DNA of 64,000 nt from Pigmentiphaga humi (GTDB taxonomy: Bacteria; Pseudomonadota; Gammaproteobacteria; Burkholderiales; Burkholderiaceae_B), in assembly GCF_900606115.1 (NCBI RefSeq), contig NZ_UWPJ01000018.1, forward strand, positions 124,001 to 188,000, written 5' to 3'. How positions within the stretch are numbered: the first letter of the stretch is position 1; each line of letters opens with the position of its first letter. Under the pieces are notes generated by a model that saw only the letters and a list, made by a program, of their open reading frames with translations, was not told the origin of the DNA and did not search any database. Below are positions 34,135 through 43,283 of the stretch, in pieces. The position numbers and the translations under genes were made by a program.

Positions 34135-34842
34135 TCAGTGAGTGGGAGGCAACTGCGCATCGCGCAGCACGGTCGTCAGCAGTTCGGAAGCCCCATCCCA
34201 GACGATCTGGACTCCCAGGCACAGCAGGATGAAAGCAGACAGGCGCAGGAAGACCACAGTTCCCGTATCGCCCAGCAATCGCAGCAATTGCTGCGCGTAG
34301 CGAAAGCACAGCAGCACCGAAGCCGCCACCACGGCCAGACCCGCCACCGCGCCGGAAATCCGCGTGATGCTGATGACCAGCGACGTCTGGTCGTGCAGGC
34401 TCGCGCCCACGGTAATGGCAGCCGCGATCGAACCCGGGCCGCAGGCGATCGGGAAAGTCAGCGGATAAAAGGCCGTGCGATTGACCATCTCGGGGGTGAA
34501 GCCCTCGGCCAGCCGCGCCGAGCGCTCGGCGCCGCCATCGTTGGAGTTGAGCAGGCGCCAGGCGCTGGACACCACCAGCAAGCCCCCGCCCACCCGGACG
34601 ATGGACAGCGAAATGCCGAAAAAATCGAGCACGACCGAGCCGATCAGCATGGCGGCGAACAGCAGCAGGAACACATTGCGCGCGATCTTGCCCGCCAGCA
34701 CTTCCCGAGTGCTATTGGAAGCGCCTTCGGTCAGGGACAGGAAGATCGGCGCGGTCGCCGTAGGGTTCAAAATCGGCAGCAGCGCGGCCAGGGAGAACAG
34801 CAGGCTCTTGCCCAGCGCCAGCCCGTACACTTCGATCAGCAT
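34135..34842 (-). CDS. MarC family inner membrane protein
   Basis: 235 residues with about six membrane helices and the MarC/YchE pattern ALLPILNPTATAPIFLSLTEG, LDFFGISLSIVRVGGGLLVVSSAW and FYPLTFPIACGPGSIAAAITVGA. The family (TerC/MarC-like) has no settled biochemical function; earlier claims of antibiotic resistance were not upheld. It starts 24 nt after the cobA stop. Confidence 0.9.
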   Translation of the reverse strand: MLIEVYGLALGKSLLFSLAALLPILNPTATAPIFLSLTEGASNSTREVLAGKIARNVFLLLFAAMLIGSVVLDFFGISLSIVRVGGGLLVVSSAWRLLNSNDGGAERSARLAEGFTPEMVNRTAFYPLTFPIACGPGSIAAAITVGASLHDQTSLVISITRISGAVAGLAVVAASVLLCFRYAQQLLRLLGDTGTVVFLRLSAFILLCLGVQIVWDGASELLTTVLRDAQLPPTH

Positions 34843-34866
34843 GACCGAAGTGTAAGAGAAACGGCG

Positions 34867-35631
34867 TCAAGCCGCAGCGGCCCGGAGCCCTCTATCTTGC
34901 AACGCAACGCGACAGGCGTCCTGAACCAGTTCGGCGTAGACCTCGCCCACCAGGATCAGCGCCGGGCCGTCGCCCAGTTCCCCGGCGGCGGCGGGCAGGC
35001 CCGCCACCGTGGTGGGCAGCACGCGCTGGTCGGGGCGGCTGGCGTTCTCCACCAGCACAGCGGGGCGCGACGCGGGCAGCCCCGCCGCCACCAGCCCGTC
35101 GGCAATGGCCTGGGCCTGGCGGCTGGCCATGTAAAGCACCACGGTATCGGCGCCGCGCGCGGCATCGGCCCAGGCGTGCGGCTGCTCGCCCTGCCCGACC
35201 GCCGGCGTCAGGAACGCGACGCTGCGGCTGACGCCCCGGCGCGTCAGCGATTGCCCCAGCGCGGCGCTTGCGCCGAATGCCGCGCTGATGCCCGGCACCA
35301 CCTCTACCTCGATGCCTGCGCCGGACAGCGCCGCGATCTCTTCCTGCGCCCGCCCGAACAGCATCGGATCGCCGCCCTTCAGCCGTACGACACAGGCGTG
35401 GCGCTGCGCCGCATCGACCAGTTGGCGGTTGATGAACTGCTGCGCGGTGGACAACCGGCCGCAACGCTTGCCCACCGCCACCTTCCTGGCCTGGGGCGCC
35501 AGGGCCAGCACCTCGTCGTCGACCAGCGCGTCGTGGAACACCACGTCGGCCCGCGCGAGCAGGCGCGCCGCCCGCAGCGTCAGCAGATCCACGGTTCCGG
35601 GCCCCGCTCCGACCAGATACACTTTGCCCAT
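34867..35631 (-). CDS. cobA: Uroporphyrinogen-III C-methyltransferase
   Basis: 254 residues with the SUMT motifs VYLVGAGPGTVDLLTLRAARLL, VVRLKGGDPMLFGRAQEEI, VVPGISAAFGASAALGQSLTRRG and DTVVLYMASRQ. It adds two methyl groups from SAM to uroporphyrinogen III to give precorrin-2, feeding siroheme made for the sulfite reductase next door. It is a single-function CobA, not a CysG fusion, so the oxidase/ferrochelatase must be elsewhere. It lies 3 nt from the DUF934 stop. Confidence 0.94.
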   Translation of the reverse strand: MGKVYLVGAGPGTVDLLTLRAARLLARADVVFHDALVDDEVLALAPQARKVAVGKRCGRLSTAQQFINRQLVDAAQRHACVVRLKGGDPMLFGRAQEEIAALSGAGIEVEVVPGISAAFGASAALGQSLTRRGVSRSVAFLTPAVGQGEQPHAWADAARGADTVVLYMASRQAQAIADGLVAAGLPASRPAVLVENASRPDQRVLPTTVAGLPAAAGELGDGPALILVGEVYAELVQDACRVALQDRGLRAAAA

Positions 35632-35634
35632 GAT

Positions 35635-36240
35635 TCAGCCCTGCCAGCCGGCGGCGCCCTGCGGCGGCCGATGGGTGGGCCGGACGGCGGGCATCGCCGC
35701 CGCTTCTTCCTCGCGCGCCGACTCGCCGGCCCGGGCCGCGGGCGTCGAATAGCTGCGCTGGTAGGCCGCGGTGAAGGTGCCGAAAGCCTTGAGCGCTTGC
35801 TCCGGATCGTGGCCGGGCTTGACCGCGAAGCTGTCGAAGCCCGCGCGCGCCTGGTAGTGGATGGTATCGATCAGGACATCGCCCACCGCCCGCAGCTCCC
35901 CTTGCCAACCCAGCCGCGTGCGCAGCATGTAGGCGATGGAATAGCCGCGGCCATCCGTATAAACGGGGAAATCGACGGCGATCAGCGCCAGGCCCTGCTC
36001 GTCGATCCGGCCCGCTTCGGCCAGTTCGAGGGGATCGTCCGCCGGGGCCAACAGGACGCCCACCGGCCTGCGGCGCCCGCGCAGCTCCGCATGCGCCGCG
36101 CGCCAGACCGCCAGCGGCACGAGCCAGTCGCCGTCGTCGGGCGGCAGGGCTTGCGCCTCGGTGGGTTCGAAACGCTGCCAGGTGTCCGCTTCCAGTCCAT
36201 GCGGCCGTACGAGCGTGGCGGCTTGCTGCAACTCAGACAT
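35635..36240 (-). CDS. DUF934 protein of the sulfite reductase operon
   Basis: 201 residues. The DUF934 core reads AQALPPDDGDWLVPLAVWRA, AVDFPVYTDGRGYSIAYMLRTRLGW, AVGDVLIDTIHYQARAGFDSFAV and ALKAFGTFTAAYQRSY. The family usually sits between cysI and cysH and is thought to help sulfite reductase, perhaps in electron delivery, in species lacking CysJ. Here the protein has a tail of about 35 residues rich in Ala, Glu and Pro (STPAARAGESAREEEAAAMP), which looks disordered. It overlaps the cysI gene by 8 nt. Confidence 0.88.
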   Translation of the reverse strand: MSELQQAATLVRPHGLEADTWQRFEPTEAQALPPDDGDWLVPLAVWRAAHAELRGRRRPVGVLLAPADDPLELAEAGRIDEQGLALIAVDFPVYTDGRGYSIAYMLRTRLGWQGELRAVGDVLIDTIHYQARAGFDSFAVKPGHDPEQALKAFGTFTAAYQRSYSTPAARAGESAREEEAAAMPAVRPTHRPPQGAAGWQG

Positions 36241-37966
36241 GGGCGGCCTCCGCGACGGCGGCCTTGGCCTGCTTGCGTTCTGCGTAGACCCGGGTCTTGA
36301 ATGGCTCGATGCCGACGCGTTCGACGACATCGATGAAGCGTTCGGCGTCGCTGTCGCGCAGATCGAGGTAGGTCTCCACCAGGTTGGCGACGACGTCGGC
36401 CACCTCGCCCCGGGCGAAGGACGGGCCGATGATGCGGCCGATCGCCGCCCCGCCCCCGCGCGTGGACGCGATGTCGGGCAGCGGCTTGGCGCCGCCGTTC
36501 TGGCGCCCGCCCAGCGTAACCTGGTACCACTCCTCGCCCGCCTTGTCCACGCCCAGGATGCCGATGTGACCGACGTGATGATGGCCACAGGAGTTGATGC
36601 AGCCCGAGATGTTCAAGTCGAGTTCTCCGATCTCGTACAGGTAGTCCAGGTCGTCGAAACGGCGCTGGATGGCCTCGGCCACGGGAATGGACACCGCATT
36701 GGCCAGCGCGCAGAAATCCCCGCCCGGGCAGGCGATGATGTTGGTCAGGAGGCCGACGTTGGGAGTAGCCAGGCCCAGTTCGTCGAGTGCCTTCCACAGC
36801 GCGTGGAGCTGGCTGCGCGGCACGTCGGCGAACACCACGTTCTGTTCGTGCGTGACGCGCATCTCGCCGAAGCTGTAGCGGTCGGCCAGGTCGGCCACGG
36901 CGTCCATCTGGTCGGCCGTGATGTCTCCCGGCGGCACGCCGGTGCGCTTGAGCGACAAGGTCACGGCGGCGTAGCCGGCCACCTTGTGGGGATGCGTATT
37001 GCGCTGCAGCCAGCGGGCGAAGCGCGGATCGGCGCTCGCATGCCCGGCGGACGTATCGGCCCCCGGGTCGGCCGCGTACGGCGTGGCCGGGAAACGGTCG
37101 GCGATGGCGCGCACCTGTTCGTCCGTCAGGGTCTCCCGGCCGCCCTTGTTGTGCTGCCACTCCCGCTCGACTTCCTCGGCGAAAACCTGCGGGGTCAATT
37201 CCTTGACCAGGATCTTGATGCGGGCCTTGTACTTGTTGTCGCGCCGGCCGTGCAGGTTGTAGACCCGCAGGACGGCCTGCAGATAGGTCAGCAGGTGCTG
37301 CCAGGGCACGAAGGGATTGATCAACTGGCCCACCAGGGGCGTGCGGCCGAGGCCGCCGCCGACCCACACCCGGAAGCCGATCTCGCCGTCCCGCTCGACG
37401 GCCTGCAGGCCGATGTCGTGCACGCCGACCGCCGCGCGGTCGGCCACGGCGCCGCTGACCGCGATCTTGAACTTGCGCGGCAGGAAGGCGAATTCGGGGT
37501 GGAAGGTGGACCACTGCCGGATCAGTTCGCACCAGACCAGCGGATTGACGATTTCATCGGGCGCGATGCCGGCGAATTGGTCGGTGGTCGTGTTGCGGAT
37601 GTCGTTGCCGCTGGTCTGGATCGCGTGCATCTGCACCTTGGCCAATTCGGCCAGAATGTCGGGCACGTCCTCGAGGTTCGGCCAGTTGAACTGTATGTTC
37701 TGCCGGGTGCTGAAATGCCCGTAGCCGCGATCCCACTTGCGCGCGATATGCGCCAGCGTGCGCAGCTGGCGCGACGCCAGCATGCCGTAGGGAACGGCCA
37801 CGCGCAGCATGGGCGCGTGACGCTGGATATACAGACCGTTCTGCAGGCGCAGCGTGCGGAAATCGTCCTCGGTCAGCTGCCCGTTCAGGAAGCGCCGGGT
37901 CTGGTCCCGGAACTGCGCGACGCGTTGATCGACCAGCAATTGATCGACGGGTTGGTACTGGTACAT
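36233..37966 (-). CDS. cysI: Sulfite/nitrite reductase hemoprotein (CysI-like)
   Basis: 577 residues. The siroheme-[4Fe-4S] cysteines are all present: Cys413-x5-Cys419 (ACPGGDFC) and Cys456-x3-Cys460 (GCINSCGHHH). Other hallmarks are WDRGYGHFSTRQNIQFNWP and NHGRRDNKY-type text as NLHGRRDNKYKARIK. It reduces sulfite to sulfide with six electrons. There is no cysJ flavoprotein in the window, so electrons probably come from ferredoxin or the DUF934 partner. ATG 37966 is chosen because MYQYQPVDQLLVDQRV begins the family; the reading from 38014 adds unrelated residues. Confidence 0.95.
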   Translation of the reverse strand: MYQYQPVDQLLVDQRVAQFRDQTRRFLNGQLTEDDFRTLRLQNGLYIQRHAPMLRVAVPYGMLASRQLRTLAHIARKWDRGYGHFSTRQNIQFNWPNLEDVPDILAELAKVQMHAIQTSGNDIRNTTTDQFAGIAPDEIVNPLVWCELIRQWSTFHPEFAFLPRKFKIAVSGAVADRAAVGVHDIGLQAVERDGEIGFRVWVGGGLGRTPLVGQLINPFVPWQHLLTYLQAVLRVYNLHGRRDNKYKARIKILVKELTPQVFAEEVEREWQHNKGGRETLTDEQVRAIADRFPATPYAADPGADTSAGHASADPRFARWLQRNTHPHKVAGYAAVTLSLKRTGVPPGDITADQMDAVADLADRYSFGEMRVTHEQNVVFADVPRSQLHALWKALDELGLATPNVGLLTNIIACPGGDFCALANAVSIPVAEAIQRRFDDLDYLYEIGELDLNISGCINSCGHHHVGHIGILGVDKAGEEWYQVTLGGRQNGGAKPLPDIASTRGGGAAIGRIIGPSFARGEVADVVANLVETYLDLRDSDAERFIDVVERVGIEPFKTRVYAERKQAKAAVAEAAHV

Positions 37967-38095
37967 GCAACAAGCCTCTGCGGATAGGGCAAGCAAATGG
38001 CGGAATTCGCCCAAACCCGCAGCTTACAAAGACCGGTATATGAATAAAACGACCGGTTCGTCATGTGCATATACAAGAAAGCTATATGAAGCCCG

Positions 38096-38160
38096 CCTGT
38101 CCCAGGGCACCGCGGATCCGGCTTCGCCGGCCCGCCCGGGGCGGGCCCGGCCTCCCTACA
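38096..38160. repeat. Degenerate copy of the dispersed inverted repeat family
   Basis: GGGCACCGCGGATCCGGC, then TTCGCCGGCCC and CGGGGCGGGCCC follow the purF stop. The part GCGGATCCGGC(T)CGCCGG matches the inner arm at 17571-17592. The stem could end purF transcription. Confidence 0.6.
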
Positions 38161-39664
38161 CTCCCATGCTTACCCTCAGGCCGCCCGCCGGGTTGGCTTC
38201 GTTGCTGCTGTTGTTGCGACGGCGCTCGATGTGGTCCAGATATTCCGGCGTCACGTCTCCGGTCACATAGTGGCCGTCGAAACACGAAGACTCGAACTGC
38301 GTAAGGCTGGGGTTCATGTCGCTGACCGCCTGGCGCATGGCGTCGAGATCCTGGTAGACCAGCGCGTCGGCGCCGATCACGCGGGCGATTTCCTCGTCCG
38401 TGCGGCCGTGGGCGATCAGTTCGCTGCGCGTAGGCATGTCGATGCCGTAGACATTGGGGAAGCGCACCGGAGGCGCGGCCGAGGCGAAATACACCTTGTT
38501 CGCGCCCGCCGCCCGGGCCATGTCGACGATCTCGCCGCTGGTGGTGCCGCGCACGATGGAATCGTCCACGATCAGTACGTTCTTGCCTTTGAACTCCTCG
38601 CTCATCGCGTTGAGCTTCTGGCGCACCGACTTCTTGCGCACCGCCTGGCCGGGCATGATGAAGGTGCGGCCCACGTAGCGGTTCTTGATGAAGCCTTCGC
38701 GATAATTCAGGTTCAGCTTGGCCGCCAGCTGCATGGCCGCGGGCCGGGCCGAATCGGGAATCGGCATGACAACGTCGACGTCGCCCAGGCGCAGGTTGCG
38801 CGCCACCTTGTCGGCCAGGTACTCGCCCATGCGCAGGCGCGAGCCATAGACCGAGACGCCGTCCATCAGCGAATCGGGTCGGGCGAAGTAGACGTACTCG
38901 AAGATGCAGGGGCTGAGCACCGGGTTGTCGGCGCACTGGCGCGCGCTGATGCGGCCGTCCAGGTCGATGAAGATGGCTTCGCCCGGGGCGACGTCGCGCT
39001 CGAGCCTGAAGCCCATGCCTTCCAGCGTGACCGACTCCGAAGCGACCATCCATTCGACGCCCGCGTCGGACTCGGCCTTGCCCAGACAGAGCGGCCGGAT
39101 GCCGTGCGGATCGCGGAAGGCGAGCATGCCGTAGCCGGCGATCTCGGCCACCACGGCATAGGCGCCGCGTACGCGCCGGTGCACCGAGGACACCGCGCGG
39201 AAGATCGCGTCTTCGTCCAGCGACACGCCGCTCGACGAACGCTGCAGCTCATGCGCCAGCACATTGAGCAGTACTTCCGAATCGGAATTCGTGTTGATGT
39301 GGCGGCGATCGATGCGGAACATCTCTTCCCGCAGTGCTTCCCAATTGGTCAGGTTGCCGTTGTGGGCGAAGGTGATGCCAAACGGCGCATTCACGTAGAA
39401 AGGCTGGGCCTCTTCTTCGCTCGAGCTGGAACCGGCGGTGGGATAGCGCACCTGGCCGATGCCGGAGTTCCCGGGCAGCGACCGCATGTTGCGCGTCCGG
39501 AAGACGTCGCGCACCAGGCCATGCGCCTTGAACATATTGAACGCGTTGCCCTGCGACGTGGCGATGCCCGCCGCGTCCTGACCGCGATGCTGCAACAGCA
39601 GCAGGCTGTCGTAGAGCAACTGATTGACCGGCGCGTGCGAGACGACACCGACGATTCCACACAT
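38156..39664 (-). CDS. purF: Amidophosphoribosyltransferase
   Basis: 502 residues. The catalytic Cys2 ([19 protein letters not shown]) of the glutaminase domain and [11 protein letters not shown] are at the N-terminus, and the PRPP loop [26 protein letters not shown] is in the C-terminal domain. It makes 5-phosphoribosylamine, the first step of purine synthesis. Follows cvpA in the standard order folC-SPOR-cvpA-purF, 101 nt away. No cleaved propeptide. Confidence 0.97.
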   Translation of the reverse strand: MCGIVGVVSHAPVNQLLYDSLLLLQHRGQDAAGIATSQGNAFNMFKAHGLVRDVFRTRNMRSLPGNSGIGQVRYPTAGSSSSEEEAQPFYVNAPFGITFAHNGNLTNWEALREEMFRIDRRHINTNSDSEVLLNVLAHELQRSSSGVSLDEDAIFRAVSSVHRRVRGAYAVVAEIAGYGMLAFRDPHGIRPLCLGKAESDAGVEWMVASESVTLEGMGFRLERDVAPGEAIFIDLDGRISARQCADNPVLSPCIFEYVYFARPDSLMDGVSVYGSRLRMGEYLADKVARNLRLGDVDVVMPIPDSARPAAMQLAAKLNLNYREGFIKNRYVGRTFIMPGQAVRKKSVRQKLNAMSEEFKGKNVLIVDDSIVRGTTSGEIVDMARAAGANKVYFASAAPPVRFPNVYGIDMPTRSELIAHGRTDEEIARVIGADALVYQDLDAMRQAVSDMNPSLTQFESSCFDGHYVTGDVTPEYLDHIERRRNNSSNEANPAGGLRVSMGV

Positions 39665-39765
39665 GAGAGCCTCTCTTCAGTTATCCATACCGCTGCCCGC
39701 CATCCATACAGGACGGCGCAGCCGTTCGAACCTGGGCGCGCATCGGCGCGCTGGGGGTAGTCATA

Positions 39766-40254
39766 CTAATAACGGATCCAATCCGCAAACTGTTCCGGCA
39801 AGTACGGCCTGACCGCCCGGACGCCTGCTTCGGCATAGGGAGACAAGACCGCCTCGGTCCACCACGGTTCCTTGGGCAGCGGCGTGAACCCGGCCGCCAC
39901 CACCAGAACCAGCACGATCAGCACGCCGCGCGCCAGGCCGAACAGCGCGCCCAGGCCACGGTCCGCCAGCGACAGGCCGGTGGCCTTCATCACCATGCCC
40001 AGGGCAAGGTTGACGATACCCACTGCGATCAGCACCGCGATGAACACACCCGCGTACGCAACCACCGCGCGCAGGCCGGAATTCTCGATGTACGGCGCCA
40101 GCATGTCGTACGCATGCGGTCCGTACCGTATGGCGCCCGTGAAGGCAGCCACGTAGGCGACCAGCGACAGGACTTCCTTGACGAGCCCCCTGAACAGGCC
40201 TATGACCACCGACGCCCCCAGAATCAGCAAGACGCCGTAGTCGAAATGGGTCAC
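39766..40254 (-). CDS. cvpA: CvpA family membrane protein
   Basis: 162 residues with four membrane helices: FDYGVLLILGASVVIGLFRGLVKEVLSLVAYVAAFTGA is the family signature. CvpA is needed for colicin V export in E. coli and affects the envelope elsewhere. The start is GTG 40254, overlapping the SPOR gene stop by 4 nt. Its place upstream of purF is widespread in proteobacteria. Confidence 0.93.
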   Translation of the reverse strand: MTHFDYGVLLILGASVVIGLFRGLVKEVLSLVAYVAAFTGAIRYGPHAYDMLAPYIENSGLRAVVAYAGVFIAVLIAVGIVNLALGMVMKATGLSLADRGLGALFGLARGVLIVLVLVVAAGFTPLPKEPWWTEAVLSPYAEAGVRAVRPYLPEQFADWIRY

Positions 40255-41063
40255 AGCGGAACGATGGAGCTGCCAAAGCCTGCCGAGGTGATGCGCGCGC
40301 GGGCCGCGTCGGCCGCCTCGCGCGAAGCGAACGGACCGACCCGGACGCGGAAGACGTCGCCCTTGCCCGTCTTGACGCGCTCGGTGAAGCTCTTGATGCC
40401 CGCCGCGCTCAGCCGGTCGCGCATGTCATTGGCGCGGTCCTCGGTGGAAAACGCCGCGATCTGCACCGCGAAACTGCCTTTGCTTTCGGGCTTGTCCGGC
40501 TTGGGCTGCGAAGCCGCCGCCGCATTGCCCTCCAGCAGGGCCCGAGCGCGCGCCGCCTCGGTCCGCGCAGCCTGGGCCCGGGCGGCTTCCGCCTTGGCCG
40601 CTTCCGCACGGGCGGCATCGGCCCGGGCCGTGTCCTCGGGCGCCGGACGCGCAGGCGCCTCGGCAGCGGGTGCGGACCTGGCAGGCGGTTGGGGCTGTGC
40701 AGCCTCGGGCTTGGGAGGCTCCGGGCGCGCGGGCACCGGCGCAGCGGCGGGCGCACTCACGCCGGGCTCGGCCGGACGCGTAGGCGCTTCGGCCTCAGGC
40801 GCCCTGGCCAGGGGTTCTGCGGTATTGCGGTCGGGGATCTGGATGGGGATGTCGTCAGGCAGCAGCGGCGGCTCGGAATCGAGCACCATGGGCAGCACGA
40901 CAATCGCCGCCAGTACCAGGGCGATCGCGCCGACCAGCCGGCGCCGCGCGCGGCGGCGCGCTTCCTGTGCGGGATCCTGCGGGTCGCTGCCGGCTGCATA
41001 GCCGGCGCGGTTGGATTTGGCCGTCGTGGCGGCCGCCTTCTTCTTGCGCTCGAGCAATCCCAT
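40251..41063 (-). CDS. SPOR-domain protein (DedD-like)
   Basis: About 270 residues: a short cytoplasmic basic N-terminus (MGLLERKKKAAATTAKSNRAG), one membrane helix (LVGAIALVLAAIVVLPMVL), a long Pro/Ala/Arg-rich linker (PAEAPARPAPEDTARADAAR repeats) and a C-terminal SPOR domain (GSFAVQIAAFSTEDRANDMRDRL, RVGPFASREAADAARARI). SPOR domains bind glycan strands lacking stem peptides at the division septum. The gene sits in the folC-cvpA slot, as does dedD in many proteobacteria. I chose ATG 41063; GTG 41084 is a possible longer start. Confidence 0.9.
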   Translation of the reverse strand: MGLLERKKKAAATTAKSNRAGYAAGSDPQDPAQEARRRARRRLVGAIALVLAAIVVLPMVLDSEPPLLPDDIPIQIPDRNTAEPLARAPEAEAPTRPAEPGVSAPAAAPVPARPEPPKPEAAQPQPPARSAPAAEAPARPAPEDTARADAARAEAAKAEAARAQAARTEAARARALLEGNAAAASQPKPDKPESKGSFAVQIAAFSTEDRANDMRDRLSAAGIKSFTERVKTGKGDVFRVRVGPFASREAADAARARITSAGFGSSIVPL

Positions 41064-41114
41064 TGATACGTCCGGCTGAAGCACGCGGCGGTCGTCGGCG
41101 GGCGCAGGCCCGGC

Positions 41115-42440
41115 TCAACCCGCGCGGGCGGCCTTGGCCGCACGCATGGAGGCCAACACGCCCGCCACGGTTAGGAAAGATCCGAAGACCACAATTCTAT
41201 CACCCTCGCCTGCTCTTTCCTGCGCTGCGGCAAATGCCGCGGCCGGATCGGCGAAGGCCTCGATCGAAGCGTCTTTGCCGCGCCCGGCCCCGAGCGCCTC
41301 GAGCCGCTCGACAAGCGCCTCGCCGCTCAGCCCGCGCGGTCCCTCCAGGCCGACGCAGTACCAGTGATCCACGCGCTCGCCCAGCCTGGCGATCACGCCG
41401 TCCACGTCTTTGTCGTTCAACATGCCGAACACCGCATAGGTGTAGGGATAAAAGCCCATGTTGTCGAGGTTGTCCGCGAGCACCGCAGCGGCGTGGGGAT
41501 TGTGCGCCACGTCGAGAATCACCGCCGGCCGGCCGGGCAGTATCTGGAAGCGCCCCGGCAACTGCACCTGCAGCAGTCCGAGCCGCACGGCCTGCTGCGG
41601 CACGTGCAGGCGGTCGCGCAGCGACTCCAGCGCGGCCAGCGCGGCCGAGGCATTGAGCAGTTGATTGGCGCCGCGCAGCGCCGGATAGGCCATGGCGTTG
41701 CGGCGCATGCCGCGGCCGCCGTAGTTCCACTGCTGCTTGTCGCCGGAATAGTTGTAGTCGTGGCCGAAGCGCCAGAGGTCGGCGCCTATGCTTTGCGCAT
41801 ACTCCACCAGCGACTGCGGCGGCACCGGATCGGCGCAGATCGCCGGCTTGCCGCCGCGGTAGATGTGGGCCTTCTCCCAGCCGATCTTTTCGCGGTCGTC
41901 GCCCAGCCATTCCACGTGGTCCAGGTCCACGCTGGTGATGACGGCGCAGTCGGCGTCCACGATATTGACCGCGTCCAGCCGCCCGCCCAGCCCCACCTCG
42001 AGTATCGCCACGTCCAGCCCGGACTGCGCGAACAGCCGCAGGATGGCGAGCGTGGTCAGCTCGAAATAGGTCAGCGAGACGTCGCCGCGCGCCGCATCCA
42101 CCGCGGCGAACTGCTCGGTCAGCGCCGCATCGCTGGCCGGCTCGCCGTTGACGCGGGCGCGCTCGTTGAAATCCAGCAGGTGCGGCGAGGTATACAGGCC
42201 GACCCGGTAGCCCGCGCACAGCAGGATGGATTCGAGCATGGCGCAGGTCGAGCCCTTGCCGTTGGTGCCGCCGACGACGATGGTGACCGCATCCAGGTCC
42301 AGCGCCAGCCGCCGCGCCACCTCGCGCACCCGCTCCAGGCCCAGGTCGATGGGACGGCTGTGGATGGACTCCAGGTAGGCCAGCCACTGCGCCAGCGGGC
42401 TATGCGGATCGGGTCGGAAAACGGGGACGGAAGACGACAT
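41115..42440 (-). CDS. folC: Bifunctional folylpolyglutamate/dihydrofolate synthase
   Basis: 441 residues of the Mur-ligase fold: SRPIDLGLERVREVARRL, the P-loop-like VVGGTNGKGSTCAMLESIL, YTSPHLLDFNERARVNGE, VDLDHVEWLGDDREKIGWEKA and NPHAAAVLADNLDNMG. FolC adds glutamate to dihydropteroate and tetrahydrofolate. Start ATG 42440 is chosen because family homology begins at SVPVFRPDPHSPLAQWLAYLE. It is followed by the SPOR gene after 51 nt. Downstream genes in the operon are SPOR, cvpA, purF. Confidence 0.96.
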   Translation of the reverse strand: MSSSVPVFRPDPHSPLAQWLAYLESIHSRPIDLGLERVREVARRLALDLDAVTIVVGGTNGKGSTCAMLESILLCAGYRVGLYTSPHLLDFNERARVNGEPASDAALTEQFAAVDAARGDVSLTYFELTTLAILRLFAQSGLDVAILEVGLGGRLDAVNIVDADCAVITSVDLDHVEWLGDDREKIGWEKAHIYRGGKPAICADPVPPQSLVEYAQSIGADLWRFGHDYNYSGDKQQWNYGGRGMRRNAMAYPALRGANQLLNASAALAALESLRDRLHVPQQAVRLGLLQVQLPGRFQILPGRPAVILDVAHNPHAAAVLADNLDNMGFYPYTYAVFGMLNDKDVDGVIARLGERVDHWYCVGLEGPRGLSGEALVERLEALGAGRGKDASIEAFADPAAAFAAAQERAGEGDRIVVFGSFLTVAGVLASMRAAKAARAG

Positions 42441-42492
42441 GGACGGGCCGTGGAAAAACGCGACAGGAAAAGAAAAAGAGAAAGCCGGGGGA

Positions 42493-43257
42493 TCAGCCCT
42501 TGGGCCAGGCGGTGAGGATGTCGTAGCCATCCTCGGTCACCGCCACCATGTGCTCCCATTGGGCGGACAGCGAGCCGTCGGCAGTCACCACCGTCCAGTC
42601 GTCGTCCAGCACGCGCACCTCGTGATGGCCGGCGTTGAGCATGGGTTCGATCGTGAACACCATGCCGGTCTTCAGGCGCAGGCCGGTGCCGGGCTTGCCG
42701 TAGTGCAGCACCTGCGGGGCCTCATGGTACTTGCGGCCGATGCCGTGGCCGCAATAATCGCGCACCACCGCGTAGCCCTGCCCTTCGGCATAGGCCTGGA
42801 TGGCCGCGCCCACGTCGCCCAGGGTGGCGCCGGGACGTACCGCGGCGATGCCGCGCAGCATGCTTTCCAGCGTCGCTTCCGCCAGGCGCCGGGCCTGTGC
42901 CGACGGCGTGCCGGCGTAGTACATGCGGCTGGTGTCGCCGTGCCAGCCGTCCTTGATGACCGTGACGTCGATATTGACGATGTCGCCTTCGGCCAGCACG
43001 TCTTCGGGCTTGGGAATGCCGTGGCAGACCACGCCGTTGATGGAGGTGCACAGCGTCTTGGGAAAGCCGTGGTAGCCCACGTTGGCGGGAATGGCCTTCT
43101 GGACCTTGGTGATGTATTCGTAGCAGCGGCGGTCCAGTTCTTCGGTCGAAACGCCCGGCTGGACGTACTCGCCGATCATTTCCAGGACCTCGGCCGCCAT
43201 GCCGCCCGCAATGCGCATCGCTTCGACTTCTTGCGGGGACTTGATGGTGATTGCCAT
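42493..43257 (-). CDS. map: Type I methionyl aminopeptidase
   Basis: 254 residues. All five metal ligands are at the positions of the E. coli enzyme: Asp97, Asp108, His171, Glu204 and Glu235 (NIDVTV, GDTSRMYY, CGHGIG, IEPMLN, WEHMVA). It removes the N-terminal Met of nascent proteins. It lies 52 nt upstream of folC on the same strand and 26 nt downstream of the DUF2207 gene. A strong Shine-Dalgarno is not obvious; the start ATG 43257 fits the family. Confidence 0.97.
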   Translation of the reverse strand: MAITIKSPQEVEAMRIAGGMAAEVLEMIGEYVQPGVSTEELDRRCYEYITKVQKAIPANVGYHGFPKTLCTSINGVVCHGIPKPEDVLAEGDIVNIDVTVIKDGWHGDTSRMYYAGTPSAQARRLAEATLESMLRGIAAVRPGATLGDVGAAIQAYAEGQGYAVVRDYCGHGIGRKYHEAPQVLHYGKPGTGLRLKTGMVFTIEPMLNAGHHEVRVLDDDWTVVTADGSLSAQWEHMVAVTEDGYDILTAWPKG

Positions 43258-43283
43258 TCGGGAAACTCCGTGTTGATCCGATT

